This document shows, piece by piece, positions 9,990 through 21,244 of a DNA stretch of 64,000 nt. The DNA lies in contig OY757010.1 of the NCBI GenBank assembly GCA_963580285.1, positions 65,494,406 through 65,558,405 on the forward strand, written 5' to 3'. Under the pieces are notes generated by a model that was not told the origin of the DNA, did not search any database, and saw only the letters and a list, made by a program, of their open reading frames with translations. Both the position numbers and the translations under genes were made by a program. Every line of letters starts with the position of its first letter. Position 1 is the stretch's first letter. The DNA is from Lucinisca nassula (lineage: Eukaryota; Mollusca; Bivalvia; Lucinida; Lucinidae).

Positions 9990-11259
9990 CCGTAAAAATT
10001 CGGCTATAAGGCAATTCGGCTATAAGACGGGACCCTCTTTTCAGCTTTTCTTAGGTGGGATTTTGCTTATACTCTTTTATAAGACGGGTCAAATTTTTGC
10101 CATATCTGTCGGGGCCTATCTGCTACCGCCAGATGTCATTTAGATGTGAGAAATCGGCCTTTTTTCGTAAGAAAACCCCATCAACTTACCCCTAACATGG
10201 CTTGTTTGGCCGCTTGTTTATGTCTGTTGACATTCTGCTAGCACATAATAGCGGCAAACGTCGGGCCGATTCGTCGTATCGCTGTCGGCCCGGTACATGC
10301 TTTGCTGGCTTAGGCTACACAGATTCCTATTTAATAGACGACAGGGGCTGACAAATCCATTTCCCGGCCGCCCGGGACAAGACCTAAATCACGCCGGGCA
10401 GGTGCACTTTGACCTTATGACGCTCGGTCGGGACAAGTGCAAAAAAAAAAAAAATCGTCTACAACCGCAAGTCTTTTTGAGTCCTTGAATACGGTAAAGC
10501 TAGACCAGTAGGTAAATCGCTGTCAATTCAGAGACAAACCATCTGTGTATTTATTACGGTTCAAGTATGACACTATTGTTAATCCCTGTCGTATAATTGC
10601 CACCCTGCGGTGCGTGTCGATAAGGTGTGAAAATATGGTCAAGTTATGTCTCTAATTTGCGTTTATCCTCGAGTCATAAAATTTAATCCACAATCAATGT
10701 GAAAATGATTTAATTGCTCCTCAAACTATTAGCTACATCTAACGGTAAATATTTGCATTATAAAATCGGACTATTCTACGATCTCATGAATGGTTATGTT
10801 TTGGCACCAAATAGCAGACATTGGCGGGAAAGTTGAACGCTGTTGCTGGTTATTGACACGGAGCTTCTGGGGATAATTCGGGAGCTGTGCAAAGCACTGA
10901 TTTTCTATCCACCTCTATTCACAACCGCTTAGCTATCGGGAAAATATTTTTTGCCGGTTCCAAACATTTTTTTTTATGAAAGAGATACATGCAATGACAT
11001 TAAACACGTGTGGGGGTAATGGCGTCGGATTACGTCATTTACCGATTGCGTGCAGAAAAATCATAGCGGTGGTTTTTGGGCGGCGATTTAATGGTATGTC
11101 AATTCAAAAATCACCGATCGGCTTTTTCCGTATGTCTGGTCTTCGCCGGACATTGCCGGAAAAAAGCCTGCAGTCCATGACCTCGGCTATAAGACGGGGT
11201 CATTTTTTTGGGCTCATTTTGGAGGGAAAAATCCTCGTCTTATAGCCGAATTTTTATGG
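9990..11259. mobile_element. TIR element 1: non-autonomous TA-flanked DNA transposon (1,270 bp)
   Basis: Terminal inverted repeats CCGTAAAAATTCGGCTATAA and TTATAGCCGAATTTTTATGG are bounded by TA on both sides (9988-9989, 11260-11261), as expected for the Tc1/mariner/pogo group. The motif CGGCTATAAGACGGG recurs just inside both ends (about 10017 and 11182). No transposase frame was seen; the largest frame inside (10976-11245, 89 codons) has no recognised motif. A poly-A run is at 10441-10455. Superfamily placement rests on termini only. Confidence 0.8.
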
Positions 11260-11307
11260 TAATCTATATGAAAATAAGTAAAAATGCAAGTCTTTTCAAA
11301 ATTTTTA

Positions 11308-14300
11308 ACAAGAGGCTCAATGAGCCTAAACCGCTCACCTGAGGAACTTAAGTTTTAACAATTCACAGACTTGACTACTAAATCTGCTAATAAAATCCAG
11401 CCCATTGACCCTTACAGGATATAAGTCATCATTATTGCATTGCATTCCAAGTTTGAGACTTCTAGCTTCTATAGTTCCTGAGAAATCTTTGACGAAAATT
11501 TAACATTGGTCAAAATGGAGAGAAAGAAGAATGAAAGAACAGATGAACAAATAAGCTGAGAAAGCCCAATATCTCTTACACAAAATAAGTCATCATTATT
11601 CTATTGAATACCAAATTTGATGCTTCTAGCTTTTATAGTTCCTGAGAAATCTTTGATTAAAAATTTAACATTGGTCTATTATCTCTATATGGAGAGAAAG
11701 AAGAATGAAGGAACAAATGAACCAGACTAGCTCCAAAACCTAATGGAGCCTTTCCCCTTGCCCAATGGTGCTACACATAAAATTTAAACAAGATTGGTTG
11801 ACTGCCTTCTGAGATATGCTTCATTGAAAGTGTGGACGACGGATGGACGGACGACAGACGACGGACTCCGGAGCCTTGGTATACTATCAGCTCACTGGAG
11901 CCTTTGGCTCAGGTGAGCTAAAAATTCAAGTCGCTATTTCTGTCACAACATTTTCCCTACGTTAAGTCTATGGGCAAATTTTTTTGTCTCTCAAGGTCAC
12001 GTAACTCCGAGGTCAATATTCCGATTCCGCCCAAAATCCAACTTAACCGAGATTTTATGCCTGTCCTCGTTACCTGCAAGTTTGAAGCTGATATGAATAA
12101 AAATAAAGTTGCTATCGTGGTCACAACGTATTTTTTTATGCTCAAGGGCAGGTAACTCCAAGGCAAATATTCCGATTCGGCCCAAAATCGAACTTAACCG
12201 AGATTTTATGTCTGTCCTCGTTACCTGCAAGTTTGAAGCTGATCTGAAAAAAATTCAAGTCGCTATTGTAGTCGCAACATTTTCCCTAATTAAGTCTATG
12301 GGCAAATTTTTTGTCGCTCAAGGTCACGTAACTCCGAGGTCAATATTCCGATTCGGCCCAAAATTGAACTTAACCGAGATTTTATGCCTGTCCTCGTTAC
12401 CTGCAAGTTTGAAGCTGATATGAATAAAAATAAAGTTGCTATCGTGGTCACAACATATTTTTTTATGCTCAAGGGCAGGTAACTCCAAGGCAAATAATCC
12501 GATTCGGCCCAAAATCAAACTTAACCGAGATTTTATGTCTGTCCTCGTTACCTGCAAGTTTGAAGCTGATCTGAAAAAAATTCAAGTCGCTATCGTAGTC
12601 ACAACATTTTCCCTATGTAAAGTCTATGGGCAAATTTTTTGTCGCTCAAGGTCATGTAACTCCGAGGTCAATATTCCGATTCGAACTTAACTGAGATTTT
12701 ATGCCTGTCCACGTTACCTGCAAGTTTGAAGCTGATCTGAATAAAAATAAAGTTGCTATCGTGGTCACAACGTATTTTTTTATGCTCAAGGGCAGGTAAC
12801 TCCAAGGCAAATAATCCGATTCGGCCCAAAATCTAACTTAACCGAGATTTTATGTCTGTCCTCGTTACCTGCAAGTTTGAAGCTGATCTGAAAAAAATTC
12901 AAGTCGCTATCGTAGTCACAACATTTTCCCTATGTTAAGTCTATGGGCAAATTTTTTGTCGCTCAAGGTCACGTAACTCCGAGGTCAATATTCCGATTCG
13001 GCCCAAAATCGAACTTAACCGGGATTTTATGCCTGTCCTCGTTACCTGCAAGTTTGAAGCTGATCTGAATAAAAATAAAGTTGCTTTCGTGGTCACAACG
13101 TATTTTTTCATGCTCAAGGGCAGGTAACTCCAAGGCAAATAATCCGATTCGGCCCAAAATCGAACTTAACCGTGATTTTATGTCTGTCCTCGTTACCTGC
13201 AAGTTTGAAGCTGATCTGAAAAAAATTCAAGTCGCTATCGTAGTCACAACATTTTCCCTATGTTAAGTCTATGGGCAAATTTTTTGTCGCTCAAGGTCAC
13301 GTAACTCCGAGGTCAATATTCCGATTCTGCCCAAAATCGAACTTAACCGAGATTTTATGCCTGTCCTTATTATCTGCAAGAATGAAGTCGATCAGAAAAA
13401 AATTGACGGAGCTAGAGTGATGACAAGCTTTTTCCTATGTTAAGTCTATGGGAGCTATATGTTGCCATGGTAACCAGAGTTCCACTCAGATCTGCATGAA
13501 AACCTTATGCAGTCTTTCCACTTGCCCAATAATGTTACACATGAAATTTGATCAAAGTCGGCCAAGTAGTCTTCAAGATATACATTTTTGAAATTACCAT
13601 TAACCCTTATGCAAAAATGCACAAGGGCAGGTAACTCCTAAGTGTATGATCCGATTCTGCCAATTATCGAACTTGACCGAGATTTCATGGCTGTGCTGGT
13701 TATCTGTAAGAATGAAGCCAATCCCAACAAAATTGAAGCAGCTACAGTGATGACAACATTTTCCCTATATTAAGTCGATAGGCAATTTTTCGGGCGCTCA
13801 AGGGGACGTAACTCTTGAGTGAATTATCTGATTCGGCCCAAAATCGAACTTGACCGAGATTTTATGCCTGTACTGGTTATCTGCAAGAATGAAGTCGATC
13901 AGAAAAAAATTGACGGAGCTTGAGTGATGACAAGATTTTTCCTATGTGAAGTCTATGGGAGCTAGATGTTGCCATGGCAACCAGAGTTCCACTCAGATCT
14001 GCCTGAAAACCTAATGAAGCCTTTCCACTTGCCCAATAATGTGACACATGAAATTTGATCAAAGTTGGCCAAGTAGTCTTTAAGATATACATGTTTGAAA
14101 TTCCCATTAACCCTAATGCAAAAACACACAAGGGCAGGTAACTCCTAAGTGAATGATCCGATTCTGCCAGTTATCGAACTTGACCGAGATTTCATGGCTG
14201 TGCTGGTTATCTGCAAGAATAAAGCCAATCTGAAAATAATTGAAGCAGCTACGGTGATGACAACATTCTCCCCATGTTAAGTCAATAGGCAATTTTTTCA

Positions 14301-14857
14301 ATGCTCAAGGGCACGTAACTCCTGAGTGAATAATCCGATTCAGCCCAAAATCGAACTTGATCGAGATTTTATGCCTGTCCTCGTTATCTGCAAGAATGAA
14401 GTCGATCAGAAAAAAATTGACGGAGCTAGAGTGATGACAAGCTTTTTCCTATGTTTTTTCAACGCTCAAGGGCACGTAACTCCTGAGTGAATAATCCGAT
14501 TCAGCCCAAAATCGAACTTGATCGAGATTTCATGCCTGTCCTCGTTATCTGCAAGAATGAAGACAATCAGAAAAAAATTGACGGAGCTAGAGTGATGACA
14601 AACTTTTTCCTATGTTAAATCTATGGGAGCTATTTGTTGCCATGGCAACCAGAGTTCCAATCCGATCTGCCCGAAAACAGTATGCAGCCTTTCCCCCTAC
14701 CTGATAATGCTTCACATGAAATTTGATCAAGATTGGCCCACTGGTTCCGGAGATATACTTCTTTGAAAGTGTGGACGACGGACGACGACGACGGACGACG
14801 GACGCCGGCTCGTGGTATACTAATACCTCACATGAGCCTTCGGCTCAGGTGAGCTAA
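11308..14857 (+). mobile_element. Helitron-like non-autonomous element H1 (3,550 bp)
   Basis: The left end is ACAAGAGGCTCAATGAGCCT (a small hairpin) followed by GCTCACCTGAGG. The right end is the hairpin CTCACATGAGCC-TTC-GGCTCAGGTGAG followed directly by CTAA. A 3' hairpin followed by CTRR is the classical Helitron terminus; related 'pearl' elements of bivalves carry tandem ~160-bp cores. A second terminus of the same design occurs inside at 11891-11921 (CTCACTGGAGCC-TTT-GGCTCAGGTGAG plus CTAA), so the element is composite: module 1 is 11308-11921, and module 2 is the array. No Rep/helicase coding. Near-twin at 58247-62118. Confidence 0.8.
11922..13440 (+). repeat. 328-bp dimeric tandem array inside H1
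   Basis: The phrase GGGCAAATTTTTTGTCGCTC recurs at 11972, 12300, 12628, 12945 and 13273, spacings 328, 328, 317 and 328. Each unit is two diverged ~164-bp halves, one with CTCAAGGTCACGTAACTCCG and one with CTCAAGGGCAGGTAACTCC. Downstream (to about 14650) more diverged halves continue. Multiple overlapping short frames on both strands are artefacts of the array. Confidence 0.92.
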
Positions 14858-14904
14858 AAATGCAACTAAAAATTTATAGCTAAGTTTGATACAGTAGAAA
14901 GTGC

Positions 14905-14980
14905 CTTTCATTGATACACCACAACCTCAAAATTTATAACACTATTCAGTATTGTTGGGGTCCAAAGCAGAAAATGTTTT
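14905..14980 (-). repeat. Family R end fragment
   Basis: GATACACCACAACCTC, ATTTATAACACTATTCAG and GGGGTCCAAAGCAGAAAATG match the end of the R element at 50811-51225. It stops at the TTAA where C begins. Confidence 0.65.
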
Positions 14981-15210
14981 TTAACCCTTAAGATGCCGAG
15001 AAAAACTCATCTGAAAATGTTGTCTGCTTATGTTGTCTGCTGAATCTTCTTGCAGCTTTTTAAAAATATTTTTTCATATAGACCAACAGTTTGGACCCAG
15101 ATCAGCCTAGAGGAGCAGTCTGATCTGGGTCCACACTGTTTACAAAAACTAATTTTAAAGTACTTGGCAGACGACAAAACAGACAGTTATTGTGGTGATT
15201 GGCATTTTCC
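14981..15210 (+). repeat. TTAA element C, right end lost
   Basis: TTAACCCTTAAGATGCCGAG, GTTGTCTGCTTATGTTGTCT, and the palindromic core TTTGGACCCAGATCAG ... AGCAGTCTGATCTGGGTCCA. The far right end (GGCATTTTCC) lacks its TTAA. Confidence 0.85.
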
Positions 15211-15600
15211 AAACAAAAATGTATAGATCAGCAATGAAACTCCGGCAGGGTTGTATAATATCACTTTGAGTCAACTGATGAACAATTGTCCCAAAAGTGG
15301 CTCCAACATGCATGGTCGCCCCATGGTCCCTCAAACATTTAATGAAAAGTCACTCAGCATACAAAGTGACTGACTTGTCGAGTACATAAGTACATGTAGT
15401 TGATTTCAAATTAGCAGTTATTATTAGGAACATGACATATTAATTATGATGGTAATAACAGATGAAAGAAATTCAATGAAAATTGCAATCATAAACTAAA
15501 GGGTCAAGCAATTATGGTTTAATTAAGACAATTTCAGGCATAATAAGTGGAATTGAATTATTTTCATAGTTTCAGATGAATATGATTTTGGGATACCCTA

Positions 15601-15829
15601 CTAAACCTTTTTGTACCAAATGGAATCTTCCTTCTTATATATCGCAGGAGTTCATTTCAAAATTTGGAGGTGTCAGGTTGTGTTTTCGTCAAAATTTATT
15701 TGGAAAATGACTAAACTTTTAGCAAATAGTGGCGGCCCTAATCAGAAGCCGCATTCTGCGGCTTCTGGTCTGAGCCTGCACTGTTTGCCAGGGTACCCGT
15801 TTTGGGGTTTATGGTACAAAATGGGTTAA
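15601..15829 (+). repeat. TTAA element B, full-length copy
   Basis: The left target reads CTAA (mutated), the right reads TTAA. Centre is GGCGGCCCTAATCAGAAGCC / CGGCTTCTGGTCTGAGCCTG. The open frame of 72 codons across it is a repeat shadow. Confidence 0.88.
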
Positions 15830-15975
15830 ACATACTCATGCAATAAAATTCTGTCCTTCCTGGCTCATAAAATCATGTAATGGCATTTTTTTTAATGGAA
15901 AATCTAATATTTTCAAAATAGATACGCACCCCACATAGATTGTGGGTGTTTGTTGAAATCACCTAAATAGTTCTA

Positions 15976-16200
15976 TTAACCCATTTTGCACCAGAAACCC
16001 CAAAACAGGTGTTTGGCAAACAGTGCAGGCCCAAAGCAGATACTGCTGAACGCGGCATATGATCAGGGCCTAAAAAATAGTTTGCAAAAAGTTCAGCCAT
16101 TTTCCAAATAAATTTTGAAGAAAACAACCAGAAACCACTAAATTTTGAAATGGACTCCTGCTCATTTAAGGAGGAAAATTCCATTTAGTACAAAAAATAA
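15976..16200 (-). repeat. TTAA element B inserted in J-family debris
   Basis: TTAACCCATTTTGCACCAGA at the left, a damaged palindromic centre, 'gaaatggactcctgctcatttaaggagg', and TTTAGTACAAAAAATAA at the right. J-type sequence (ATAGATTGTGGGTG at about 15935; 'cccagtttttctatata' at 16204) lies on both sides. Confidence 0.82.
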
Positions 16201-16239
16201 TCTCCCAGTTTTTCTATATAATTTTTGGGTTAATAAAAA

Positions 16240-16720
16240 TTTTCATTTCAAGGACTTGCTAAAATGGTTAAATTAATTTACCAGTACTCTAATAAGGTCA
16301 ATGTAACCTTTTTGTTTGTTTAGTTTTGATACAATTTTAATCATAAAGGTCAGTAACTCCTATATATATCGCTTATAAGCATCCTCCCCTATCCTCTGAA
16401 GTGTGTATCGTACTATTGTAATCTCATAATTCATTTTATGTTTTATCAGAATTTTAATGAAAAGGTTAGTATTGTTTCGATAGCAATGCTCTCATATGGC
16501 CATCAAACCCCTGTTATCAGAGGTCAGGCTTCTTACAAAAGCCATTTATTTGGGTTTATTGTTTATCAAACTACCCAGCCTTACTAACTACAGAAGTTTC
16601 CCCGCCGTTATTGTTCAGGTGACTTTTGCTGACCATGTACAACATTATTTATATATAGCAGCGGTATTCTCCCTGTGACGCCAGGACAATGTGCAAAAAG
16701 GGTTGGTTAACTAAACTCTG
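16240..16720. other. Stretch with no recognised feature
   Basis: No recognised repeat. A 60-codon frame here shows nothing gene-like. Confidence 0.5.
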
Positions 16721-16724
16721 GACT

Positions 16725-16840
16725 GATCTTATGTACTGGGACAATATTGACTAACAGAGTAGACCAAAATCAGACCTTGATCAGGATCTACAATGTTTGC
16801 TTACAGTCCAGGAATTTTAGGATTAAGCCCCACAACATAT
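16725..16840 (+). repeat. Family E, shortened copy
   Basis: GTACTGGGACAATATTGAC, then GAGTAGACCAAAATCAGACC / TTGATCAGGATCTACAATGT, and 'ccaggaattttaggatt' at the end. Confidence 0.65.
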
Positions 16841-16917
16841 TATATAAGGCTTTTATTGAGAATTGACAAAACATATCCTTCAATTATGACAAAACTGTTG
16901 CTCTGAACCTAAATGAG

Positions 16918-17127
16918 TTTGGTTTGGTTAGAAGTTTAATGGCCAAGTCAACATTATTTTGGTCATGTAAAGCCAGTCAGCTTACCTAACCACTCTTTTC
17001 CTTAGTGTAATGCTCACTGTTTCACCAGAAACTGACAACTCCCTTCTTGAATCAGGAGAAGGGAGAGAATGACTAAAATAAATATTTCATACCCTGGTGG
17101 GATCAAACCTTATTGTAGCCCCTAGTT
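16918..17127 (-). repeat. SINE S, diverged copy
   Basis: Minus-oriented tail and 3' module (GTTTGGTTAGAAGTTTAATG, AGTCAACATTATTTTGGTCA), then ACCAGAAACTGACAACTCCC and 'gggagagaatgac', and a box B-like complement GGGATCAAACC at the head. Confidence 0.7.
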
Positions 17128-17339
17128 TTTTTGGGTGCATTGGACTTACAGAGTTGAAAAAAAAACATGATATACTTAACCTTCCTCTACCCCTCATTAT
17201 TTTCTTATAACATTTAATGACTGAACTATTAATTTTTTATCACTCTGCCACTTTATAAAATTATCAGCTTTGATAAGCTTTCTCCTATACCTACATTGTA
17301 ATGATTGGTGCTCCCCACCAACAAAATTACAATTTGTAG

Positions 17340-17470
17340 ATCTTCTTGTTATCACTACTGTAAGACACATACATTGCGAGTACTCATTAAAATCACCTCA
17401 GAATGAGGCGATTCTAATGAGTGCCCACAATGTATGACCTGCTTAAAAGATAACAGGAAATATCCTAAGG
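17340..17470. repeat. Foldback family J copy
   Basis: Palindrome ATACATTGCGAGTACTCATT / AATGAGTGCCCACAATGTAT around TCACCTCAGAATGAGGCGA. Confidence 0.75.
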
Positions 17471-17479
17471 TATCCCAGA

Positions 17480-18044
17480 ATGCTCTTTTTAGCAGGAACT
17501 CTGCTGAATGCTGATAAGCTTGAGTAATGGCCATCATTAGGAACACAGTAGCAAAGTTTCTACAGCATTTATCTCAACTTATTGCCCCCTTATCTTGTTT
17601 TTTATGTCACCTATCTGTCTGTACAACCTCTGCAGTTCATTATGGGAATGAATTTCGTTTAGTGAATCACTTCATGTGAGGTTTGTGAGTGATAATCGCT
17701 GGAGTTTAGTAACATGTACATTGATAAAAGTCACAAAAATGATAATTCATTCCTAATAATTCCAACTTTGTCATTGAAATGTTAAAAATGCTCAAAATGG
17801 GTCCAGTACAGTGCACATTCATTCGCCATTGACAATTATTGTCTTTTGATATACTTGTACTGTATTTATCCTACACATTCATGAAAATATGCCTACAGGA
17901 AAAGGTCATCAAAATAAGCCTGAGCAAACAATGCAAACCTAGCTCAAACTGCTCCTGGATGGTCCACACTGTTCGTCTTTGCAGCCAAGAGAGTAGTCTG
18001 ATACTAACAATACCTCTAAAATGTCTAAGATTTTTCTCTGAGTC
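17480..18044. other. Mostly unassigned sequence
   Basis: Only a decayed A-E type core remnant near 17920-17990 (CAATGCAAACCTAGCTCAAA ... TGGTCCACACTGTTCG) is visible. No gene. Confidence 0.5.
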
Positions 18045-18227
18045 GCTTAGCATGCAGGATTCTGTCTCACCTGGCCCAAAGGTTATTTTTTTTTTCATGC
18101 TCTTCATGCTCAACTCACTTGAGCACGAAATTTGTCTTGCTCATAAATTTTAAAATGCCAACAATTGTTGGCATTTTAAAATTTATTATTAGGACAAACA
18201 GCATTCTGTGAGGATCTGAGGTGATTT

Positions 18228-18344
18228 TGTTTGTTTGTTTGCTTTGGAGTTTTACAGCCCAGTCAACACTATTTAGGTCATTTTTGAGCCGGTCAGTTTA
18301 CCTATCCACACTTTCCCTAGGCAGGCTTATAAGTAAGCGGTTAC
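18228..18344 (-). repeat. SINE S 3' part, in unit 1
   Basis: TTTGTTTGCTTTGGAGTTTT, then CCCAGTCAACACTATTTAGG and GGTCAGTTTACCTATCC. Cut off by SINE F at 18345. Confidence 0.85.
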
Positions 18345-18612
18345 GGCCCCCGCCCTTCGGGGCTTGAAGAAATAAATGGATGCATGATGCTTCTACGCAG
18401 AGCTGAATCCGACTGCACACGAGTACTGGTAAACTGCTTAGAGGATCTAAGCCTGCCCACGCAAAGTCGTGCAAGTCTCACCACCCATGCTTATAAATCC
18501 TATTGGTTTCATTGGGCGGCAGGGCCTGAGAAGTCATTTCAATTCAATGTTGGGTAAAAGTACGACAAAATTGGAAACAACGTCTCCAAAATGACCTATA
18601 TAGTGCTGATGG
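18345..18612 (+). repeat. SINE F, 3' end cut by the duplication joint
   Basis: Head GGCCCCCGCCCTTCGGGGCT, through ATGACCTATATAGTGCTGAT, ending at the joint before GACGTTAAAC. Confidence 0.88.
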
Positions 18613-18796
18613 GCTTAGCATGCAGGATTCTGTCTCACCTGGCCCAAAGGTTTTGAATTTTTCTTCATGCTCTCCATGCTCAACTCACTTGAGCACGAAA
18701 CTTGTCTTGCTCATAAATTTTAAAATGCCAACAATTGTTGGCATTTTAAAATTTATTATTAGGACAAACAACATTCTGTGAGGATCTGAGCTGATT

Positions 18797-19440
18797 TTGT
18801 TTATTTGTTTGCTTTGGAGTTTTACGGCCCAGTCAACACTATTTAGGTCATTTTGAGCCGGTACGTTTACCTATCCACACTTTTCCTAGGCAGGCTTATA
18901 CGTAAGCGGTTACGGCCTCCGCCCATCGGGGCTTGAAGAAATAAATGGACTGCATGATGCTTCTACGCAGAGCTGAATCCGACTGCACACGAGTACTGGT
19001 AAACTACTTAGAGGATCTAAGCCTGCCCAGGCAAAGCCGTGCTAGTCGGACCATCTATGCTTATAAATCCTATTGGTTTCATTGGGCAACAGGGCCTGAG
19101 ATGTCATTTCATCTCAGTGTTGGGTAAAAGTCCGACGAAATTGAAAACAACGTCTCCAAAATGACCTATACAGTGTTGATGGGAATGATGAACATCAAAT
19201 CAAACAAACAAAGGTAAGCAATTAACCAGTACAGTGCACATTCTTTTACCAGAAACTGACAAATGACCCTCTTGAATCAGCGGAAGGGAGAGAATGACCG
19301 TAGAAAAGATTTCATGATCAATCTCCACGAAAGAATGTAGGATCTGAGCTGAATGAATTGAGTTGAGCTAGAAAAAAGTTTTATAACCTCAGGGCCAGGC
19401 TGATCACAAACTCGGAAGAGACAGGACTCATGTGAGACAG
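18797..19440 (-). repeat. SINE S split by SINE F, in unit 2
   Basis: The S 3' module lies at 18797-18913 and the remainder resumes at 19210 (AACCAGTACAGTGCACATTC, CCAGAAACTGACAAATGACC, GGAAGGGAGAGAATGACCG). F occupies 18914-19208. The duplicated target is GTAAGCGGTTA (18902) and GTAAGCAATTA (19210), 9 of 11 matching. Confidence 0.82.
18914..19208 (+). repeat. SINE F, complete, nested in SINE S
   Basis: Head GGCCTCCGCCCATCGGGGCT; 3' end ATCAAATCAAACAAACAAA. Flanked by an 11-bp imperfect target duplication within SINE S. Confidence 0.88.
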
Positions 19441-19518
19441 CCCGAAAGTTAGGTGTTTTTTTCACTGTGTACTCCAGTTTTTGCCAAACCTCTTCGATGA
19501 ACGATAGGCTCACTGAGT
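19432..19518 (+). repeat. SINE G, internal fragment
   Basis: GTGTACTCCAGTTTTTGCC and GATGAACGATAGGCTCA match the body of the intact G at 20230-20458. Both ends are lost. Confidence 0.7.
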
Positions 19519-19811
19519 GTTTGTTTGTTTGATCTGGTGTTTAATATCCCCATCAACACTGTATAGGTCATTTTGGAGTCGTTACTTCCAATTTTGCGGT
19601 ACCCGACATTGAGATGAAATGACATCTCAAGCCCTGTCGCTCAATAAAACCAACAAGGTTTACAAGCATGTATGGTCCGACTCACACCGCCTTGCCTGGG
19701 CAGGCCTACATCCACTAAGCGGTTTACCAGCACTCGTGTGCGGTCAGTTTCAACTCTGCATGGAAGCAACATGCAGCCCATCTATTTCTTCAAGTCCCGA
19801 TAGGCGGGGGC
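19519..19811 (-). repeat. SINE F, complete copy
   Basis: Runs from GTTTGTTTGATCTGGTGTTT to CCCGATAGGCGGGGGCC. It carries several substitutions, so it is one of the older full-length copies. Confidence 0.88.
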
Positions 19812-19849
19812 CATTCAAATAAGTGTTCTACCATAAAAATCAAAAAAAT

Positions 19850-20012
19850 TTGGACGCCTTAGGACTTGCTGTAATTCTCCTAAAATTTTGACAAACTTTT
19901 TTCATGATCCAGCTAAGAGTCCAAAAGGTGCAGATGAAATGGTAAACAGTGTAGATCCTGATCAAACTGCTCCTCCTTCAGGAACAGTCTAATCTGGGTC
20001 TTCACTGTTTGA
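19850..20012 (-). repeat. Family E copy
   Basis: GGACTTGCTGTAATTCTCCT, CAAACTTTTTTCATGATCCA, AGAGTCCAAAAGGTGCAG and the core AACAGTGTAGATCCTGATCA / CTAATCTGGGTCTTCACTG. It abuts A2. Confidence 0.75.
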
Positions 20013-20224
20013 TGACCCTTGTCCTGCTGAATATTTAAATATGTCACACCCACTACCGATTATCAACCAATCAGATTACTTGATGCAAATTATTGCAACA
20101 AATTCATTAATTGGATGGCAAACAATGAAGATCCTGATCAGATGGCTTCTTCAGAAGCCATCTGATCTGGATCTACATTGTTACAAAGATAAGGCACATC
20201 TGGGCTCAGCAGTACAAGGGTTAA
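20013..20224 (+). repeat. TTAA element A2, near complete
   Basis: Left GACCCTTGTCCTGCTGAAT, right CTCAGCAGTACAAGGGTTAA. Core CAATGAAGATCCTGATCAGA / TCTGATCTGGATCTACATTG with loop GGCTTCTTCAGAAGCC. SINE G inserted into its right border. Confidence 0.88.
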
Positions 20225-20229
20225 GTCTA

Positions 20230-20458
20230 GGCCTCCGTGGCCTAGTGGATAAGAGCGCTGACTCTTAGTCATTAGGTCTCTCACCGCCGTAGGTTCGAGT
20301 CTCGTTCGGGCCATGTGTGAGACGCCAAGTTCTGCAACAGAAGGTAAGGTGGTTTTCTCCGGGTACTCCAGTTTTTGCCCACCTCTGATTAACGATCGGC
20401 TCGATATGAGTGAAATAATCTTGAAAGGGCCGTAAAACCCAAACCCCCCCAAAAAATA
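20230..20458 (+). repeat. SINE G, intact tRNA-derived copy with perfect target duplication
   Basis: The head is tRNA-like: GGCCTAGTGGATAAGAGC (box A) and GTAGGTTCGAGTCTCG (box B), the split promoter used by RNA polymerase III. The body has CTCCGGGTACTCCAGTTTTT and TGATTAACGATCGGCTCGA. The 3' module ends GAAAGGGCCGTAAAACCC and an A-rich tail. AAGGGTTAAGTCTA (14 bp) is duplicated exactly at 20216-20229 and 20459-20472, so insertion was recent and LINE-type. Retrotransposition needs a partner LINE that is not here. Confidence 0.93.
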
Positions 20459-20474
20459 AAGGGTTAAGTCTATC

Positions 20475-21240
20475 TGTCCCAATACCTAGGAATATTTCAG
20501 TATTTCTATCTTGGAAATTGGTCACGGCATAGGAAAACTGAAACTATAATACATACCCTAAATACTTCTATGTATTTTCCACATATGCAAACAATGAATG
20601 ATATTCCAATGAAAATCAAATTTCTAAGAACAAAAACATATGTTTTGTCAGTAATTTTATACTCTGTTACCAGTAATCTTATACTCTAAGTGAAACTCAC
20701 GATGTGGTAAACCACACACCCACTTACGTAATGAAATATAAACATACCCCTTTTATGGTATTATTCAGCCAATTAAACTGAGCAAGCTTTAAATGTTTTA
20801 CCTTGTTGTCGGCAAAAATCATCATAGCTTTATTCGTTTAAGATAATATCTTGCCTTTTGTATCCTGCTTACAATGTGTAACACCATCAAAAGATTTTAA
20901 TCCGAAAATAAAATTTCGAGTCCGAAAGTGGCTCCCTCAAGTTTCATTCAAATTTCCTTACAGGGGTAATAAACTTTTATATTTTCGTAACTTGCTAAAG
21001 GAAGATTTCCTGACTCACAGAACAAATAACCACATCAAATCAAATGCACTTAAACAATTTGTGATTTTACTGGTATTATTTCAATATTTATACCCTTAAA
21101 ATCATATTTGTGTTAAATATTATGTTTAGTCAAAAAGATGGTGACACAGTGTCCAAACCACCCACGTTCAGTTGGACATAACTCAAGTTTAGGTGGAGTT
21201 ACGAGGTCAGCTTAGATCATCGTGCGAAGAAGTCCTTGAA
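20475..21240. other. About 770 bp with no recognised feature
   Basis: An 82-codon frame at 20851-21099 is present but AT-rich and without a recognised motif. No known repeat. Confidence 0.45.
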
Positions 21241-21244
21241 ACGA

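Larger units (their letters stand above)
18045..19183 (+). repeat. Tandem duplication of a 568-bp composite segment
   Basis: Unit 1 is 18045-18612, unit 2 is 18613-19183; both begin GCTTAGCATGCAGGATTCTG. Each holds a perfect 42-bp palindrome (18144-18185 and 18714-18755, half AATGCCAACAATTGTTGGCA), half of a SINE S, and a SINE F inserted in it. Unit 1 lacks the F 3' tail and the right target duplication, so duplication came after the F insertion. Confidence 0.92.

Noticed and set aside
12109..12423. 104-codon frame in the H1 array (and 59042-59362 in H2)
   Set aside because: Open frames occur on both strands in the same array and end at unit changes; no conserved coding frame.
20230..20310. 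Free-standing tRNA gene
   Set aside because: Boxes A and B are good, but it continues into a SINE body with tail and target duplications.
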